Source: Bifidobacterium breve (GTDB taxonomy: Bacteria; Actinomycetota; Actinomycetes; Nanopelagicales; Nanopelagicaceae). Taken from it: 8,586 nucleotides of DNA. The stretch covers positions 1-8,586 of the forward strand of contig CAMBGL010000046.1 of NCBI GenBank assembly GCA_945866155.1, read 5' to 3'. Under the pieces are notes generated by a model that did not search any database, had not been told where the DNA came from, and saw nothing but the letters and a program-made list of their open reading frames with translations. Shown here piece after piece: positions 1-6,638 of this stretch. Positions within the stretch are counted from its first letter, which is position 1. Each line of letters starts with the position of its first letter. A program made the translations under genes and the position numbers.

Positions 1-935
1 TCTTCTTTTTCTTCTTCCATCGCTTCAGTGACTGATTTCAATCGGCGCTCAATCTCAACTGCTTCTGCCTCACGATTTTGAAGGCGCATCACCTTTGCCA
101 TACGAGTTTCAATATCGACAAGGAATTCAAAATCTTTTGGCTCATCTTCTGTTGCAACCATGAGCACTTGATCTAACGTATTTAGACCTTCTTCATACTG
201 CTCAAGAAGGATTTGGGCTTTCCCGTATTCAAAGAGGGCAAAGGTTTCACGGCGGTGATCATGGGCAGTTTCAAAGACATCCACTGCTTTGCGAGCGCGT
301 TCTAAGGCCTTTTCGCCTTCGCCAAGTTCGATAAGACAGGAAGCGATCTTTTGGTCGCAGCGGGCAACATGGATTACTTCTTTATTTTTCTTGAAAAGTC
401 TACGTGCTTCAAAGAAAGATTCGACTGCTTCATCATATTTTTTCAATTCACGTTGGGCACAACCTATGAGATGTAAATCATTTGCTGCGCCAATTTCATT
501 TCCATCAACAAGGTGCTCTTGAGCGCACTCATTCATTGTTGAAATTACCTCGTCATACTTCTTGGATGTGTACCACCACTCACCCAACGTGCAGGCAAGT
601 TCAAGTGCAATAGGTGATTTGTTTTCGCGCAAAATCTTTACTGCTTTACTCATTGCAGTTGCCGCTTCATCCATGCGTTCTAACTGATTGAGATTGTAAC
701 CAATTGCTGAATAGGCTTGCGCAACACCTTCACTCGGTGCAGCTCCGCCAAGTTGATCGTAAATATCACAAGCAGTTTCAGCTAATGCGAGTGCTTCGTC
801 ATATTGTCCGCGCGCATAAATCCGCGCACTTAATTCGTAATACGTACTTGCACGCTCTGCACCTTCGACTTCAGGAATTCGATCCCACAACATCTCTTCT
901 GTTACGAGTTCTTCCATGCCATCGTCTTCGCTCAA
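1..935 (-). CDS. TPR-repeat protein, C-terminus cut off by window edge
   Basis: The frame is open from a TAG just upstream of the start to the left edge, giving 311 residues without a stop; the C-terminus is missing. It has no signal peptide or membrane segment, so it is probably cytoplasmic. The protein consists of helical pairs of the tetratricopeptide type: turn motifs of the form YDEA/MDEA/YEEG recur at residues 45, 88, 127, 167, 207 and 247. This spacing of 39-43 residues is longer than the canonical 34 and recalls kinesin-light-chain-like TPRs. From about residue 270 the visible part becomes a charged Glu/Arg-rich helix, possibly a coiled coil. The chosen start is TTG at 935, with GGAGAG 5 nt upstream; an in-frame ATG at 917 has no comparable ribosome binding site. 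It lies 50 bp downstream of the secreted DMFase-like gene in the same direction, so cotranscription is likely. TPRs suggest a protein-binding scaffold; the partner is unknown. Confidence 0.85.
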   Translation of the reverse strand, partial: MSEDDGMEELVTEEMLWDRIPEVEGAERASTYYELSARIYARGQYDEALALAETACDIYDQLGGAAPSEGVAQAYSAIGYNLNQLERMDEAATAMSKAVKILRENKSPIALELACTLGEWWYTSKKYDEVISTMNECAQEHLVDGNEIGAANDLHLIGCAQRELKKYDEAVESFFEARRLFKKNKEVIHVARCDQKIASCLIELGEGEKALERARKAVDVFETAHDHRRETFALFEYGKAQILLEQYEEGLNTLDQVLMVATEDEPKDFEFLVDIETRMAKVMRLQNREAEAVEIERRLKSVTEAMEEEKE

Positions 936-985
936 TGCAGCTCTCCATTTCCGCGCTTGGTGCGCTTGACTCTATACGCTAATTC

Positions 986-2353
986 TTAGAGACGCTCGGG
1001 AATATCGATAATGGCTGGGTGAGTTTCTCCCAGTTTAGGAGTAGCTGCCTTGCGAAGGATCTCCTGGGTTACCGTGGTAATTACAGTCGAGGTTGCAGTG
1101 CTGAATTTATAGCCCCACGGACAGAGATTCTCAATCGCACAGACCCATCCATTGGTGCCTATATTGAGCACCCCGGCACCACTTGGCGCCGAATAATAAG
1201 TACTCATCGCTATTTTGCGCTTTTCTGTGGGCAATATGTTCATTGCTCCAAGTGATTCAACGCCAGGACCTGGTGAATAGAGCGGAGAATCGACTTCGTA
1301 TCCCATTATTCCCTCAATTTTTGTTACATTTTTCAAGGTACTAAAGGGCCAGCGTTCGGGATTTGAAATAACTAAATCTCGCCGTATTCCAAGTGTTAGA
1401 AATTGAGATCCGAGAAAGATTGATTCGGGGGCGTTCACTGCCACGTCCCGCCAAGGAATGATTTCTAACATTGCTCTTTTATCTAATGAGAGTGTCGTTT
1501 TGTTATATGCCGTATTACCACCTAAAACTATGAGATTAACGCCATTAGCTATTGCTTCTTCAACGGAGGCGCGCATTTCAATTGTCCAATACTCACTATG
1601 CCCACCAAAGAGCACCGCATTTGTATTTTTCAATAATTCTTTGTTGGAATCTAAATCAAAATCCGTTGCATAACTAATATCAATTCCCAATTTTTCTGCA
1701 ATTTTCAATAGCGGCAATTCCATATATCTAACTTGTCCCGCGCCGTCGCCATCATAGGGACGATCAAAAGAAACCTCACTTGCTCGTGTTTCTTTCGTGG
1801 CATCTTCTCCCTTATAAAGTGACTTTCCGCCCCACTGGTTATATGACTGCCATGTGAGGACCGAAGAAATAAAAGTCATTTCACTTGGTACTTCTGGATT
1901 TCGGATAACCAGTGGCACAAAAGAAGAAATCTTTCCCGGAGAATCTAAGCGAAATAAATATTGACCCGGAGGCGTTGACTTACTTGGCGTAAATGACCAA
2001 TCTCCACGGATTACTTCTTTAGAAATAAGGCGAGCACCTTTACCTTTGTAATAGCCAGTGCGAAAAATTGAGACTGACGTTTTCTTCGGTGGATTAATAA
2101 GTATGAGTTCAGCAGTTTCGCCACAACTAACACTTGTTGTTGAAAAATAACCTTCAATACGATCTGCCTTCTTGCGTCGAGAGAAATCTGCACTCATCTT
2201 TACGGGTAAGGACTTTGCCCAATCTTTAGCACCGACCTTCTTATTTTCGCGCGCCACCCAGCCTGGCAATGAATCCCAACTACATGACTCTGTTGCCTGG
2301 GCATAACTAGGGACTAGCCCTAGAAGCATCGTTAGAACAAGCAGGCGCTTCAT
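986..2353 (-). CDS. Secreted N,N-dimethylformamidase beta-subunit-like protein
   Basis: A 455-residue protein with a clear signal peptide: MKR, a Leu-rich core, then cleavage probably after AQA at residue 20, so the mature protein is exported. The body resembles the C-terminal part of the N,N-dimethylformamidase large (beta) subunit family: an N-terminal beta-sandwich region with an FRTGYYKG stretch, the SYNQWGG motif at about 170-176, YATDFDLD at 228-235, GGHSEYW at 250-256 (the family's GHdEYW), then NGVNLIVLGGNTAY, and a terminal GAGVLNIGTNGWV strand at about 392. Authentic DMFase is an intracellular iron hydrolase; most family members of this kind have no known substrate, and the iron ligands cannot be mapped without an alignment. 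An in-frame TTG at 2380 would add nine residues (MKYACMVWP) before the signal peptide. I prefer ATG 2353 because it puts the basic n-region at the N-terminus, although no Shine-Dalgarno site precedes it. The gene is divergent from the nickel permease and followed by the TPR gene. Confidence 0.8.
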   Translation of the reverse strand: MKRLLVLTMLLGLVPSYAQATESCSWDSLPGWVARENKKVGAKDWAKSLPVKMSADFSRRKKADRIEGYFSTTSVSCGETAELILINPPKKTSVSIFRTGYYKGKGARLISKEVIRGDWSFTPSKSTPPGQYLFRLDSPGKISSFVPLVIRNPEVPSEMTFISSVLTWQSYNQWGGKSLYKGEDATKETRASEVSFDRPYDGDGAGQVRYMELPLLKIAEKLGIDISYATDFDLDSNKELLKNTNAVLFGGHSEYWTIEMRASVEEAIANGVNLIVLGGNTAYNKTTLSLDKRAMLEIIPWRDVAVNAPESIFLGSQFLTLGIRRDLVISNPERWPFSTLKNVTKIEGIMGYEVDSPLYSPGPGVESLGAMNILPTEKRKIAMSTYYSAPSGAGVLNIGTNGWVCAIENLCPWGYKFSTATSTVITTVTQEILRKAATPKLGETHPAIIDIPERL

Positions 2354-2381
2354 GGGCCAGACCATACAGGCGTATTTCAAG

Positions 2382-2410
2382 TGGACGCTTAGTAATGGGT
2401 GCTTTACCCT
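2382..2410 (+). promoter_or_regulatory. Candidate promoter of the nickel/cobalt permease
   Basis: TGGACG (2382-2387) matches four of six bases of the -35 consensus TTGACA. After exactly 17 bp comes TACCCT (2405-2410), which fits the actinobacterial -10 pattern TANNNT. Transcription would start near 2417, within the first base of the Nur-like palindrome, leaving a leader of about 32 nt that includes the ribosome binding site. The alternative -10, TATAAA at 2434-2439, would start transcription after the ribosome binding site and has no -35 at proper spacing. Confidence 0.35.
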
Positions 2411-2416
2411 TCTACC

Positions 2417-2431
2417 TGCAAATGATTTGCA
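2417..2431. promoter_or_regulatory. Nur-like (nickel-responsive Fur family) operator
   Basis: TGCAAATGATTTGCA is an inverted repeat with 7-bp arms around one central base. Written as TGCAA-N5-TTGCA, it matches the core of the Streptomyces Nur box (tTGCaa-N5-ttGCAA), including the 5-bp spacing. It stands 17 bp upstream of the start codon of a nickel/cobalt permease, where a nickel-responsive repressor would be expected, and it overlaps the predicted transcription start. The palindrome is seen directly; the assignment to Nur is inferred from motif and context. Another Fur family member (Zur or Fur) is possible, since their boxes share the palindromic style. Confidence 0.6.
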
Positions 2432-2436
2432 TCTAT

Positions 2437-2443
2437 AAAGGAG
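2437..2443 (+). promoter_or_regulatory. Ribosome binding site fixing the permease start
   Basis: AAAGGAG lies 5 nt before GTG 2449. It decides the start: the longer reading from ATG 2395 has no such site, would add 18 non-conserved residues, and would put the Nur-like box and the candidate -10 inside the coding sequence. Confidence 0.7.
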
Positions 2444-2448
2444 CTTGT

Positions 2449-3636
2449 GTGAATACCGTTGTAAAGAACGTCCCCAAGGTGCCTCTACGCGACCGCCTTA
2501 CAAGTGCTGAGTGGCGACGCATGGCTGCAATGTTTGGCGTGATTGCTTTCCTACATATTTCTGGTGCGCTACTTATGTGGAAAGCAACAAGTGGCAATTA
2601 CGAACTCAGCGATGGCTCTCTTTTCGGTTGGGGCACAGCTGTTCTTGCATACACATTAGGTATGCGTCATGCATTTGATGCTGATCACATTAGTGCAATT
2701 GATAATACGACTCGCAAACTAATGTCAGAAGGTCAGCGACCACTTGCTGTTGGGTTTTTCTTTTCTCTTGGTCATTCATCAGTTGTCTTTTTCTTAGCAA
2801 TAATGTTGAACTTTGGAATTAAAGCGCTAGGCGAACAACTCAGAGATGAAGATTCATCATTGCAACATTACACCGGACTAATAGGCCTAACTGTCAGCGG
2901 AACATTCTTAATGCTTATTGCAATTCTCAATCTCATTGTTTTATTCTCTATTGTTGGTGTATTTATTAAAATGCGAAAAGGTATGTATAACGAAGAAGAG
3001 TTAGAAAAACACCTTAACTCTCGCGGATTGCTTATGCGCTTCTTTGGTCCAATCGCTCGTCGTATCGATGCTTCTTGGAAAATGTATCCGCTAGGAATTC
3101 TCTTTGGTCTTGGTTTTGATACTGCAACTGAAATTGGTTTACTCGTTCTTGCAGGATCTTCAGTAATTGCAGGGCTCCCTTGGTGGGCAATTATTTCTTT
3201 ACCACTCTTCTTTGCAGGTGGAATGAGTTTGCTCGACACAATCGATGGTTCATTTATGAACTTTGCATATGGGTGGGCATTTTCAAAACCAGTTCGCAAG
3301 GTTTATTACAACATCATTATTACTGGACTCTCTGTCGCGGTTGCACTCTTTGTTGGCGGTCTTGAACTTTGCCAAGTTCTTGCACGTCAACTCAATCTCT
3401 CTGGTGGTTTTTGGGATATCGCGCTGGCATTCAATCTCAATAGTGCTGGCTACTACATTGTTGGAGGATTTGTAGTTGTGTGGGCTATTGCTCTATTGCT
3501 ATGGCGATACGGCAAAATTGAAGAACGCTGGCATGACAACGCTCATGCAGCTCAAGCTTCTCGCGGCGAGAAGACAGATCATGCGGCAGCGGGTATCGAG
3601 CTGGGACCTATTCGGGCACCATTTGTTATCGACTAA
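2449..3636 (+). CDS. NiCoT-family nickel/cobalt permease (HoxN/NixA/NhlF type)
   Basis: A 395-residue integral membrane protein that imports Ni2+ and/or Co2+ by secondary transport. All signature motifs of the NiCoT family are present: RHAFDADHI at residues 73-81 (the metal-selecting HX4DH of the second membrane helix, His74 and Asp79-His80), FSLGHSSVV at 105-113, LGFDTATEI at 221-229 and GMSLLDTIDG at 258-267. About eight hydrophobic segments can be seen, with a long charged cytoplasmic loop around 175-210 and a hydrophilic C-terminal tail containing several His. Length is slightly above the usual 330-380. The start is GTG 2449, chosen because of the AAAGGAG site. Sequence alone does not settle nickel versus cobalt preference, but the Nur-like box upstream favours nickel, perhaps for Ni-superoxide dismutase or urease elsewhere in the genome (inference). 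The 3' end overlaps the convergent transporter gene by 11 bp. Confidence 0.95.
   Translation: MNTVVKNVPKVPLRDRLTSAEWRRMAAMFGVIAFLHISGALLMWKATSGNYELSDGSLFGWGTAVLAYTLGMRHAFDADHISAIDNTTRKLMSEGQRPLAVGFFFSLGHSSVVFFLAIMLNFGIKALGEQLRDEDSSLQHYTGLIGLTVSGTFLMLIAILNLIVLFSIVGVFIKMRKGMYNEEELEKHLNSRGLLMRFFGPIARRIDASWKMYPLGILFGLGFDTATEIGLLVLAGSSVIAGLPWWAIISLPLFFAGGMSLLDTIDGSFMNFAYGWAFSKPVRKVYYNIIITGLSVAVALFVGGLELCQVLARQLNLSGGFWDIALAFNLNSAGYYIVGGFVVVWAIALLLWRYGKIEERWHDNAHAAQASRGEKTDHAAAGIELGPIRAPFVID
3626..3636. other. Convergent 3' overlap of permease and EamA genes
   Basis: The TAA of the permease (3634-3636, plus) and the TAA of the EamA gene (3626-3628, minus) lie within each other's reading frames, giving an 11-bp tail-to-tail overlap. 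No intergenic space remains for an intrinsic terminator, so the two transcripts should be complementary at their 3' ends. Confidence 0.9.
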
Positions 3637-4534
3637 GTTTAATTCTTTCCTGACCTATTGCAGCGCCTACTAAAACTACGAGCGCTCCAACGGGTTCATT
3701 CCAAGTAATTCCTTCGCCTAAGAAAATGATTCCAACTATGACTGCTACTAGCGGAGTTACATACGTTACAGAGCTAGCAATTGCACTACCTGCAGCTTCC
3801 ATGATTTTGAAATTCCAAATATAGGCAAAGCCACTTCCAAATACGCCAAGTGCGATCATTGCAAAGACAGGTCCGGGGCGATATTCGTCTTTTGCTATTC
3901 CATCTATTAGATAAAAAGGCAGAAGGGTTACTGCACCTAAGGAAACTTGCGTCGCCGCCATTGCTTCTGGCTTTAATTTGTATGGAAAAACAAATTTTCG
4001 AGTATATGGAAAAGAGAAGCCGTAACACGTAACCGCAATCAATAATGCAAGCACAGCGCTTATTGGATTCGCTCCAAGTCCGTTCCACGCTCCGAGAACC
4101 GTAAGTACTCCTAAAAAGCCGAGTAGTAGACCAATAATTTGAAAGCTCTTCAATTTTTCGCCGCGAAATACAATCATGATTGCAAGCAAAGTCATCAATG
4201 GCGTGACTGCATTTATTATTCCTGCAAGAATTGAAGTTACTTGTGTTTCGGCTTGAGCAAATAGAACACCCGGAACAACATTGAGCAACATGGCAACAAC
4301 CCACAAATGAGCCCAGACCTTTTTATCTGTTGGTAGGGCAATCTTCTTATATCGAGCCCAAAAAACTAATGTCAGGGCACCTAAAGAGACTCGACCGAAG
4401 GCAACACCAACTGGAGTGAGAAATTCCAAACCTAATTTTATAAAGATAAAGGAACATCCCCACACAATGCCCAAAGCGATATAGAGGCCAAGCCAGCTAC
4501 TACTTTTTTTAGGTGAAGGAGAGGATGAATGCAC
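3626..4534 (-). CDS. EamA/DMT-superfamily transporter
   Basis: A 302-residue membrane protein of the drug/metabolite transporter (EamA, RhaT-like) family, with ten predicted helices arranged as two homologous EamA halves at about 14-147 and 157-296. Diagnostic features are the N-terminal GIVWGCSFIFIKLGL segment, the end of the first half (TPLMTLLAIMIVFRGEKL, 111-128) and its counterpart in the second half (TPLVAVIVGIIFLGEGITW, 260-278). Length is typical. Members export or import amino acids, nucleosides or other metabolites; the substrate cannot be told from sequence. The start is GTG at 4534, with no Shine-Dalgarno site but with CATCAT ending 7 nt upstream, which may be a leaderless -10. 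It follows the Ig-repeat gene by 38 bp in the same direction with no visible terminator, so readthrough is possible. Its last codons overlap the 3' end of the nickel permease. Confidence 0.92.
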   Translation of the reverse strand: MHSSSPSPKKSSSWLGLYIALGIVWGCSFIFIKLGLEFLTPVGVAFGRVSLGALTLVFWARYKKIALPTDKKVWAHLWVVAMLLNVVPGVLFAQAETQVTSILAGIINAVTPLMTLLAIMIVFRGEKLKSFQIIGLLLGFLGVLTVLGAWNGLGANPISAVLALLIAVTCYGFSFPYTRKFVFPYKLKPEAMAATQVSLGAVTLLPFYLIDGIAKDEYRPGPVFAMIALGVFGSGFAYIWNFKIMEAAGSAIASSVTYVTPLVAVIVGIIFLGEGITWNEPVGALVVLVGAAIGQERIKLSR

Positions 4535-4572
4535 TCAGTAATGATGGCACAGGAATGAGCCTTGTAGGACAG

Positions 4573-6432
4573 TTATTTAATCTTGAATGTTTTCATATAA
4601 ATAACTTTTGTTCCAAGAGTTGCAAGAACTGTTCTATTTCCTGACTTCACAGGGTTATCGCCAATTTTTGCGATAACACCATTAATTGTTACTTTCAGCC
4701 CAGTCCTTGATCCAACCGCGACAATCGTCATTACTCGCTTGGCAACAGAAACTTTGATGCTTGTGCTTCCTGTTGAAGTTGACGTAGTTGGCTTTGGAGT
4801 CGGTGATGCTGATGGAGAAACTGTTGGCTTCGGGGTGGCTCCTGCAACTTTGGCGGTAACAGTAAGAGTTGTCTGCACTGTATTTGACTGACCATATTTT
4901 CCACCTGGTGATTGAACTGCTGAAAGTGTTGTTGTTCCTGGTACTACGCCAACAACATTCCCATTGACAACTTTTGCCACCTTTTCATCAAGTACTGAGT
5001 AAGTCCAAACTCCTGGTGAGTTAGAAGTTGGATTCTTTATCCTTGCAGCCGTATCTTCTGCAGCAATTGATTGCGGTTCAAATGCACCAATAGTTGGAGT
5101 TACACCGAGTACGCGAATTGTAAATTGAGACATACCTGCAACCCAGTACGCAGATGCTGCTTGTGACAGAGTAATCGTGACTAAACCTGCATCACCTAAT
5201 TTAATTGAGTTTCCTGAAACTGTTGCAATCTTTGGATCACTTGAAATATATGTCCATGTGCCATCTGATTTAGATACGGGATTCACAATTACAACATCAG
5301 GATCTCCTGCTAATTTTTCAAGATTAGGTAGCGCCGTATATGTAGGAGTTCCCTTTACGGTCAGCGTCATTGTTACTGGCTTTGAAGGACCAAATTTTGC
5401 AGATGCTTCTTGCTGGGCAGTAATTGTTGTCTTTCCTGGCGCAATTATTCGCGCATTGTTTCCATCAACAGTTGCAACTTTGGCATCCGATGATGTCAGC
5501 GTCCATGCACCCGTTGAATTAGAAGTAGGAACGACGAGGGAAATAGATGGAGATGATGTGGCACTTTGAGTCACGGTGATATCTGAAAGGCTTCCAACAA
5601 TTGGGTCTGCAGCTAAGACAGTCACAACCATCGCTATTTTTGCAGAGCTATAACCGCCTGATGGTAATTGCTTGGCAGTAACTGTTGTTGTACCAGCGCG
5701 AAGTGGAGTCAGTGTTACACCTGAAATCGTCGCAACTCCAGGAGCGCTAGAAGTAAATGTCCAACCACCAACAGAATTAGATGTCGGCGGAGTTAGATCT
5801 ACTTTCGCAATGCTATCGATTGTCAAAGTAATACTCGTAAAAGTTCCAAGTGTGGGCGTGACCGCGGTAATCGTGAGTTCCATTGTCGCTTTAGCGGTCA
5901 ACCATTCATTAGTTGCAGCTTGTGTTGCTGTAATGGTTACTTTTCCACCATCGAGGAAGCTAACTTTATTTCCACTCACTGATGCAATTGCGGCATCGGA
6001 TGAAGTAAATGTCCAGGATCCTTTAGATGTCGATGTCGGGGCATCAAGTGTGAGTGAGTTGGTGTTGAGTGCAACAGTTTTTGAAGCAAATACGCCAAGT
6101 TTTGGAGTTCCGGGACGTACATAGAATTGAACGGTACGCGTTGCACTTGCATATGCACCACTTGCTGCTTGAGTAAATGTGATTCTCGTAGTTCCTGGTG
6201 CTAATAATGTGACAACTAATCCCTTTGCGCTTGCAATTGTTGGGTTATCAAATGAGACGCTAAATGCACCAGGTGAATTTGTTGTCGGTGGAGTAAGCGT
6301 GACGGTGCCTTGATCAAGGGTTGTAGTAATCGCACTAATAGAGCCCAATAGTGTTGTTGCGCTCCACGCCGTTGGGATTGAGGCGAGCGAAGATAAAACA
6401 AGGGCGAGGGAGATAACTACTTTTCTCTTCAT
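4573..6432 (-). CDS. Secreted protein with six tandem Ig-like (BIG2-like) repeats
   Basis: A 619-residue exported protein. Residues 1 to about 24 form a signal peptide (MKRK, hydrophobic core, cleavage near AWS/A). Residues 26-528 are six tandem beta-rich units of 83-86 residues with a shared pattern: (D/T)P-x-x-G near the start, P-T-S-N-S-x-G-x-WT, then SSD-x-x-x-A-x-V-x-GN, then G-x-x-T-I-T-A-x-Q. This is typical of bacterial Ig-like group 2 domains. A low-complexity Pro/Ser/Thr/Lys linker (529-558) precedes a separate 61-residue Lys-rich beta module (559-619) that ends the protein. There is no LPXTG or membrane anchor, so it is either released or held by the C-terminal module. BIG2 domains usually occur in surface adhesins; ligand and role here are unknown. 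The ATG is placed 6 nt after a GATAAT box and has no clear ribosome binding site. The EamA gene follows after 38 bp. Confidence 0.88.
   Translation of the reverse strand: MKRKVVISLALVLSSLASIPTAWSATTLLGSISAITTTLDQGTVTLTPPTTNSPGAFSVSFDNPTIASAKGLVVTLLAPGTTRITFTQAASGAYASATRTVQFYVRPGTPKLGVFASKTVALNTNSLTLDAPTSTSKGSWTFTSSDAAIASVSGNKVSFLDGGKVTITATQAATNEWLTAKATMELTITAVTPTLGTFTSITLTIDSIAKVDLTPPTSNSVGGWTFTSSAPGVATISGVTLTPLRAGTTTVTAKQLPSGGYSSAKIAMVVTVLAADPIVGSLSDITVTQSATSSPSISLVVPTSNSTGAWTLTSSDAKVATVDGNNARIIAPGKTTITAQQEASAKFGPSKPVTMTLTVKGTPTYTALPNLEKLAGDPDVVIVNPVSKSDGTWTYISSDPKIATVSGNSIKLGDAGLVTITLSQAASAYWVAGMSQFTIRVLGVTPTIGAFEPQSIAAEDTAARIKNPTSNSPGVWTYSVLDEKVAKVVNGNVVGVVPGTTTLSAVQSPGGKYGQSNTVQTTLTVTAKVAGATPKPTVSPSASPTPKPTTSTSTGSTSIKVSVAKRVMTIVAVGSRTGLKVTINGVIAKIGDNPVKSGNRTVLATLGTKVIYMKTFKIK
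4849..6357 (-). repeat. Six tandem Ig-like repeat units within the secreted protein
   Basis: By protein alignment the units are 6357-6109, 6108-5860, 5859-5608, 5607-5350, 5349-5101 and 5100-4849 (83, 83, 84, 86, 83 and 84 residues). Similarity is clear in protein but the DNA of the units has diverged, so these are old duplications rather than recent slippage copies. Unit 1 is the most divergent (it lacks the WT-x-TSSD core), and unit 6 has changed SSD to VLD. Confidence 0.8.
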
Positions 6433-6438
6433 ATTCTT

Positions 6439-6444
6439 ATTATC
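6439..6444 (-). promoter_or_regulatory. Probable leaderless -10 box of the Ig-repeat gene
   Basis: On the minus strand GATAAT differs from TATAAT by one base and ends exactly 6 nt before the ATG at 6432, which puts the expected transcription start at or within a base of the A of ATG. No good -35 is seen 16-18 bp upstream. Together with the lack of a Shine-Dalgarno site this suggests a leaderless mRNA, which is common in actinobacteria. Confidence 0.5.
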
Positions 6445-6500
6445 TCGGTGAAGTAATTTGTAACGAGGGATTTCTGCTGCGATTCACCTGTGACTTTCGA

Positions 6501-6576
6501 TGGTGGGCCCAGACGGGCTCGAACCGTCGACCCACGGATTAAAAGTCCGTTGCTCTACCGACTGAGCTATAGGCCC
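6501..6576 (-). tRNA. tRNA-Lys (anticodon UUU), CCA encoded
   Basis: The minus strand folds into a full cloverleaf: acceptor GGGCCTA with TGGGCCC (one G-U pair), T8 A9, D stem GCTC/GAGC, anticodon stem ACGGA/TCCGT with loop CTTTTAA, T stem GACGG/CCGTC with loop TTCGAGC, discriminator A73 and genomic CCA at 6501-6503. The anticodon TTT (6541-6543) reads AAA/AAG lysine codons. A37 follows the anticodon, as needed for t6A modification. The first G of the GGGG run (6577) lies outside the mature tRNA, because pairing works only from 6576. The gene lies 62 bp downstream of the Sua5-type gene in the same direction. TAGAG-T at 6599-6604 (minus) might be a -10 for its own promoter, but no -35 supports it; cotranscription is equally possible. 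Confidence 0.97.
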
Positions 6577-6638
6577 CACTGCGCACTTACATTTCAATAC
6601 TCTAAGTCGCAGGCGAATCGTATCGGAGTTTTTTGGCT

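Larger units (their letters stand above)
2354..2448. promoter_or_regulatory. Divergent intergenic control region
   Basis: This 95-bp stretch separates the start of the secreted DMFase-like gene (minus) from that of the nickel/cobalt permease (plus). It contains a candidate sigma-70-type promoter and a Nur-like palindrome facing the permease. On the minus strand, TATGGT ends 7 nt before ATG 2353 and could be a leaderless -10 box, but no good -35 accompanies it. There is no room for a cobalamin or NiCo riboswitch. If both directions are driven from here, a regulator bound at 2417-2431 could affect both genes, but the box is positioned over the permease promoter only. Confidence 0.55.

Noticed and set aside
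2397..2409. GGGT-GCTTT-ACCC small inverted repeat before the permease
   Set aside because: The arms are only 4 bp and overlap the candidate -10; likely chance rather than an operator or hairpin.
2395..2448. Upstream extension of the permease from ATG 2395
   Set aside because: It has no ribosome binding site, adds 18 non-typical residues and would make the promoter and Nur-like box coding; GTG 2449 with AAAGGAG is the better start.
2354..2448. Metal or cobalamin riboswitch before the nickel/cobalt permease
   Set aside because: The predicted leader is about 32 nt and the whole gap 95 bp, too short for a cobalamin or NiCo riboswitch, and none of their conserved boxes is seen.
2868..3299. A 143-codon open frame on the minus strand inside the nickel permease gene
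   Set aside because: The sense strand carries all NiCoT motifs; the antisense product is a basic low-similarity peptide with no start signals.
3786..4304. A 172-codon open frame overlapping the EamA gene on the same strand in another frame
   Set aside because: The Ser/Cys/Arg-rich product lacks membrane character or motifs, while the EamA frame is continuous and well conserved in pattern.
4535..4572. Possible terminator between the Ig-repeat gene and the EamA gene
   Set aside because: Only a 3-bp GGC/GCC stem can be formed and no T-run follows, so no intrinsic terminator is supported.
5177..6124. Two long open frames on the plus strand (5177-5569 and 5672-6124) opposite the Ig-repeat gene
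   Set aside because: They look alike only because they mirror the repeated protein on the other strand. They have no ribosome binding site, no recognisable domain, and composition that follows from the Thr/Ser/Val-rich sense codons.
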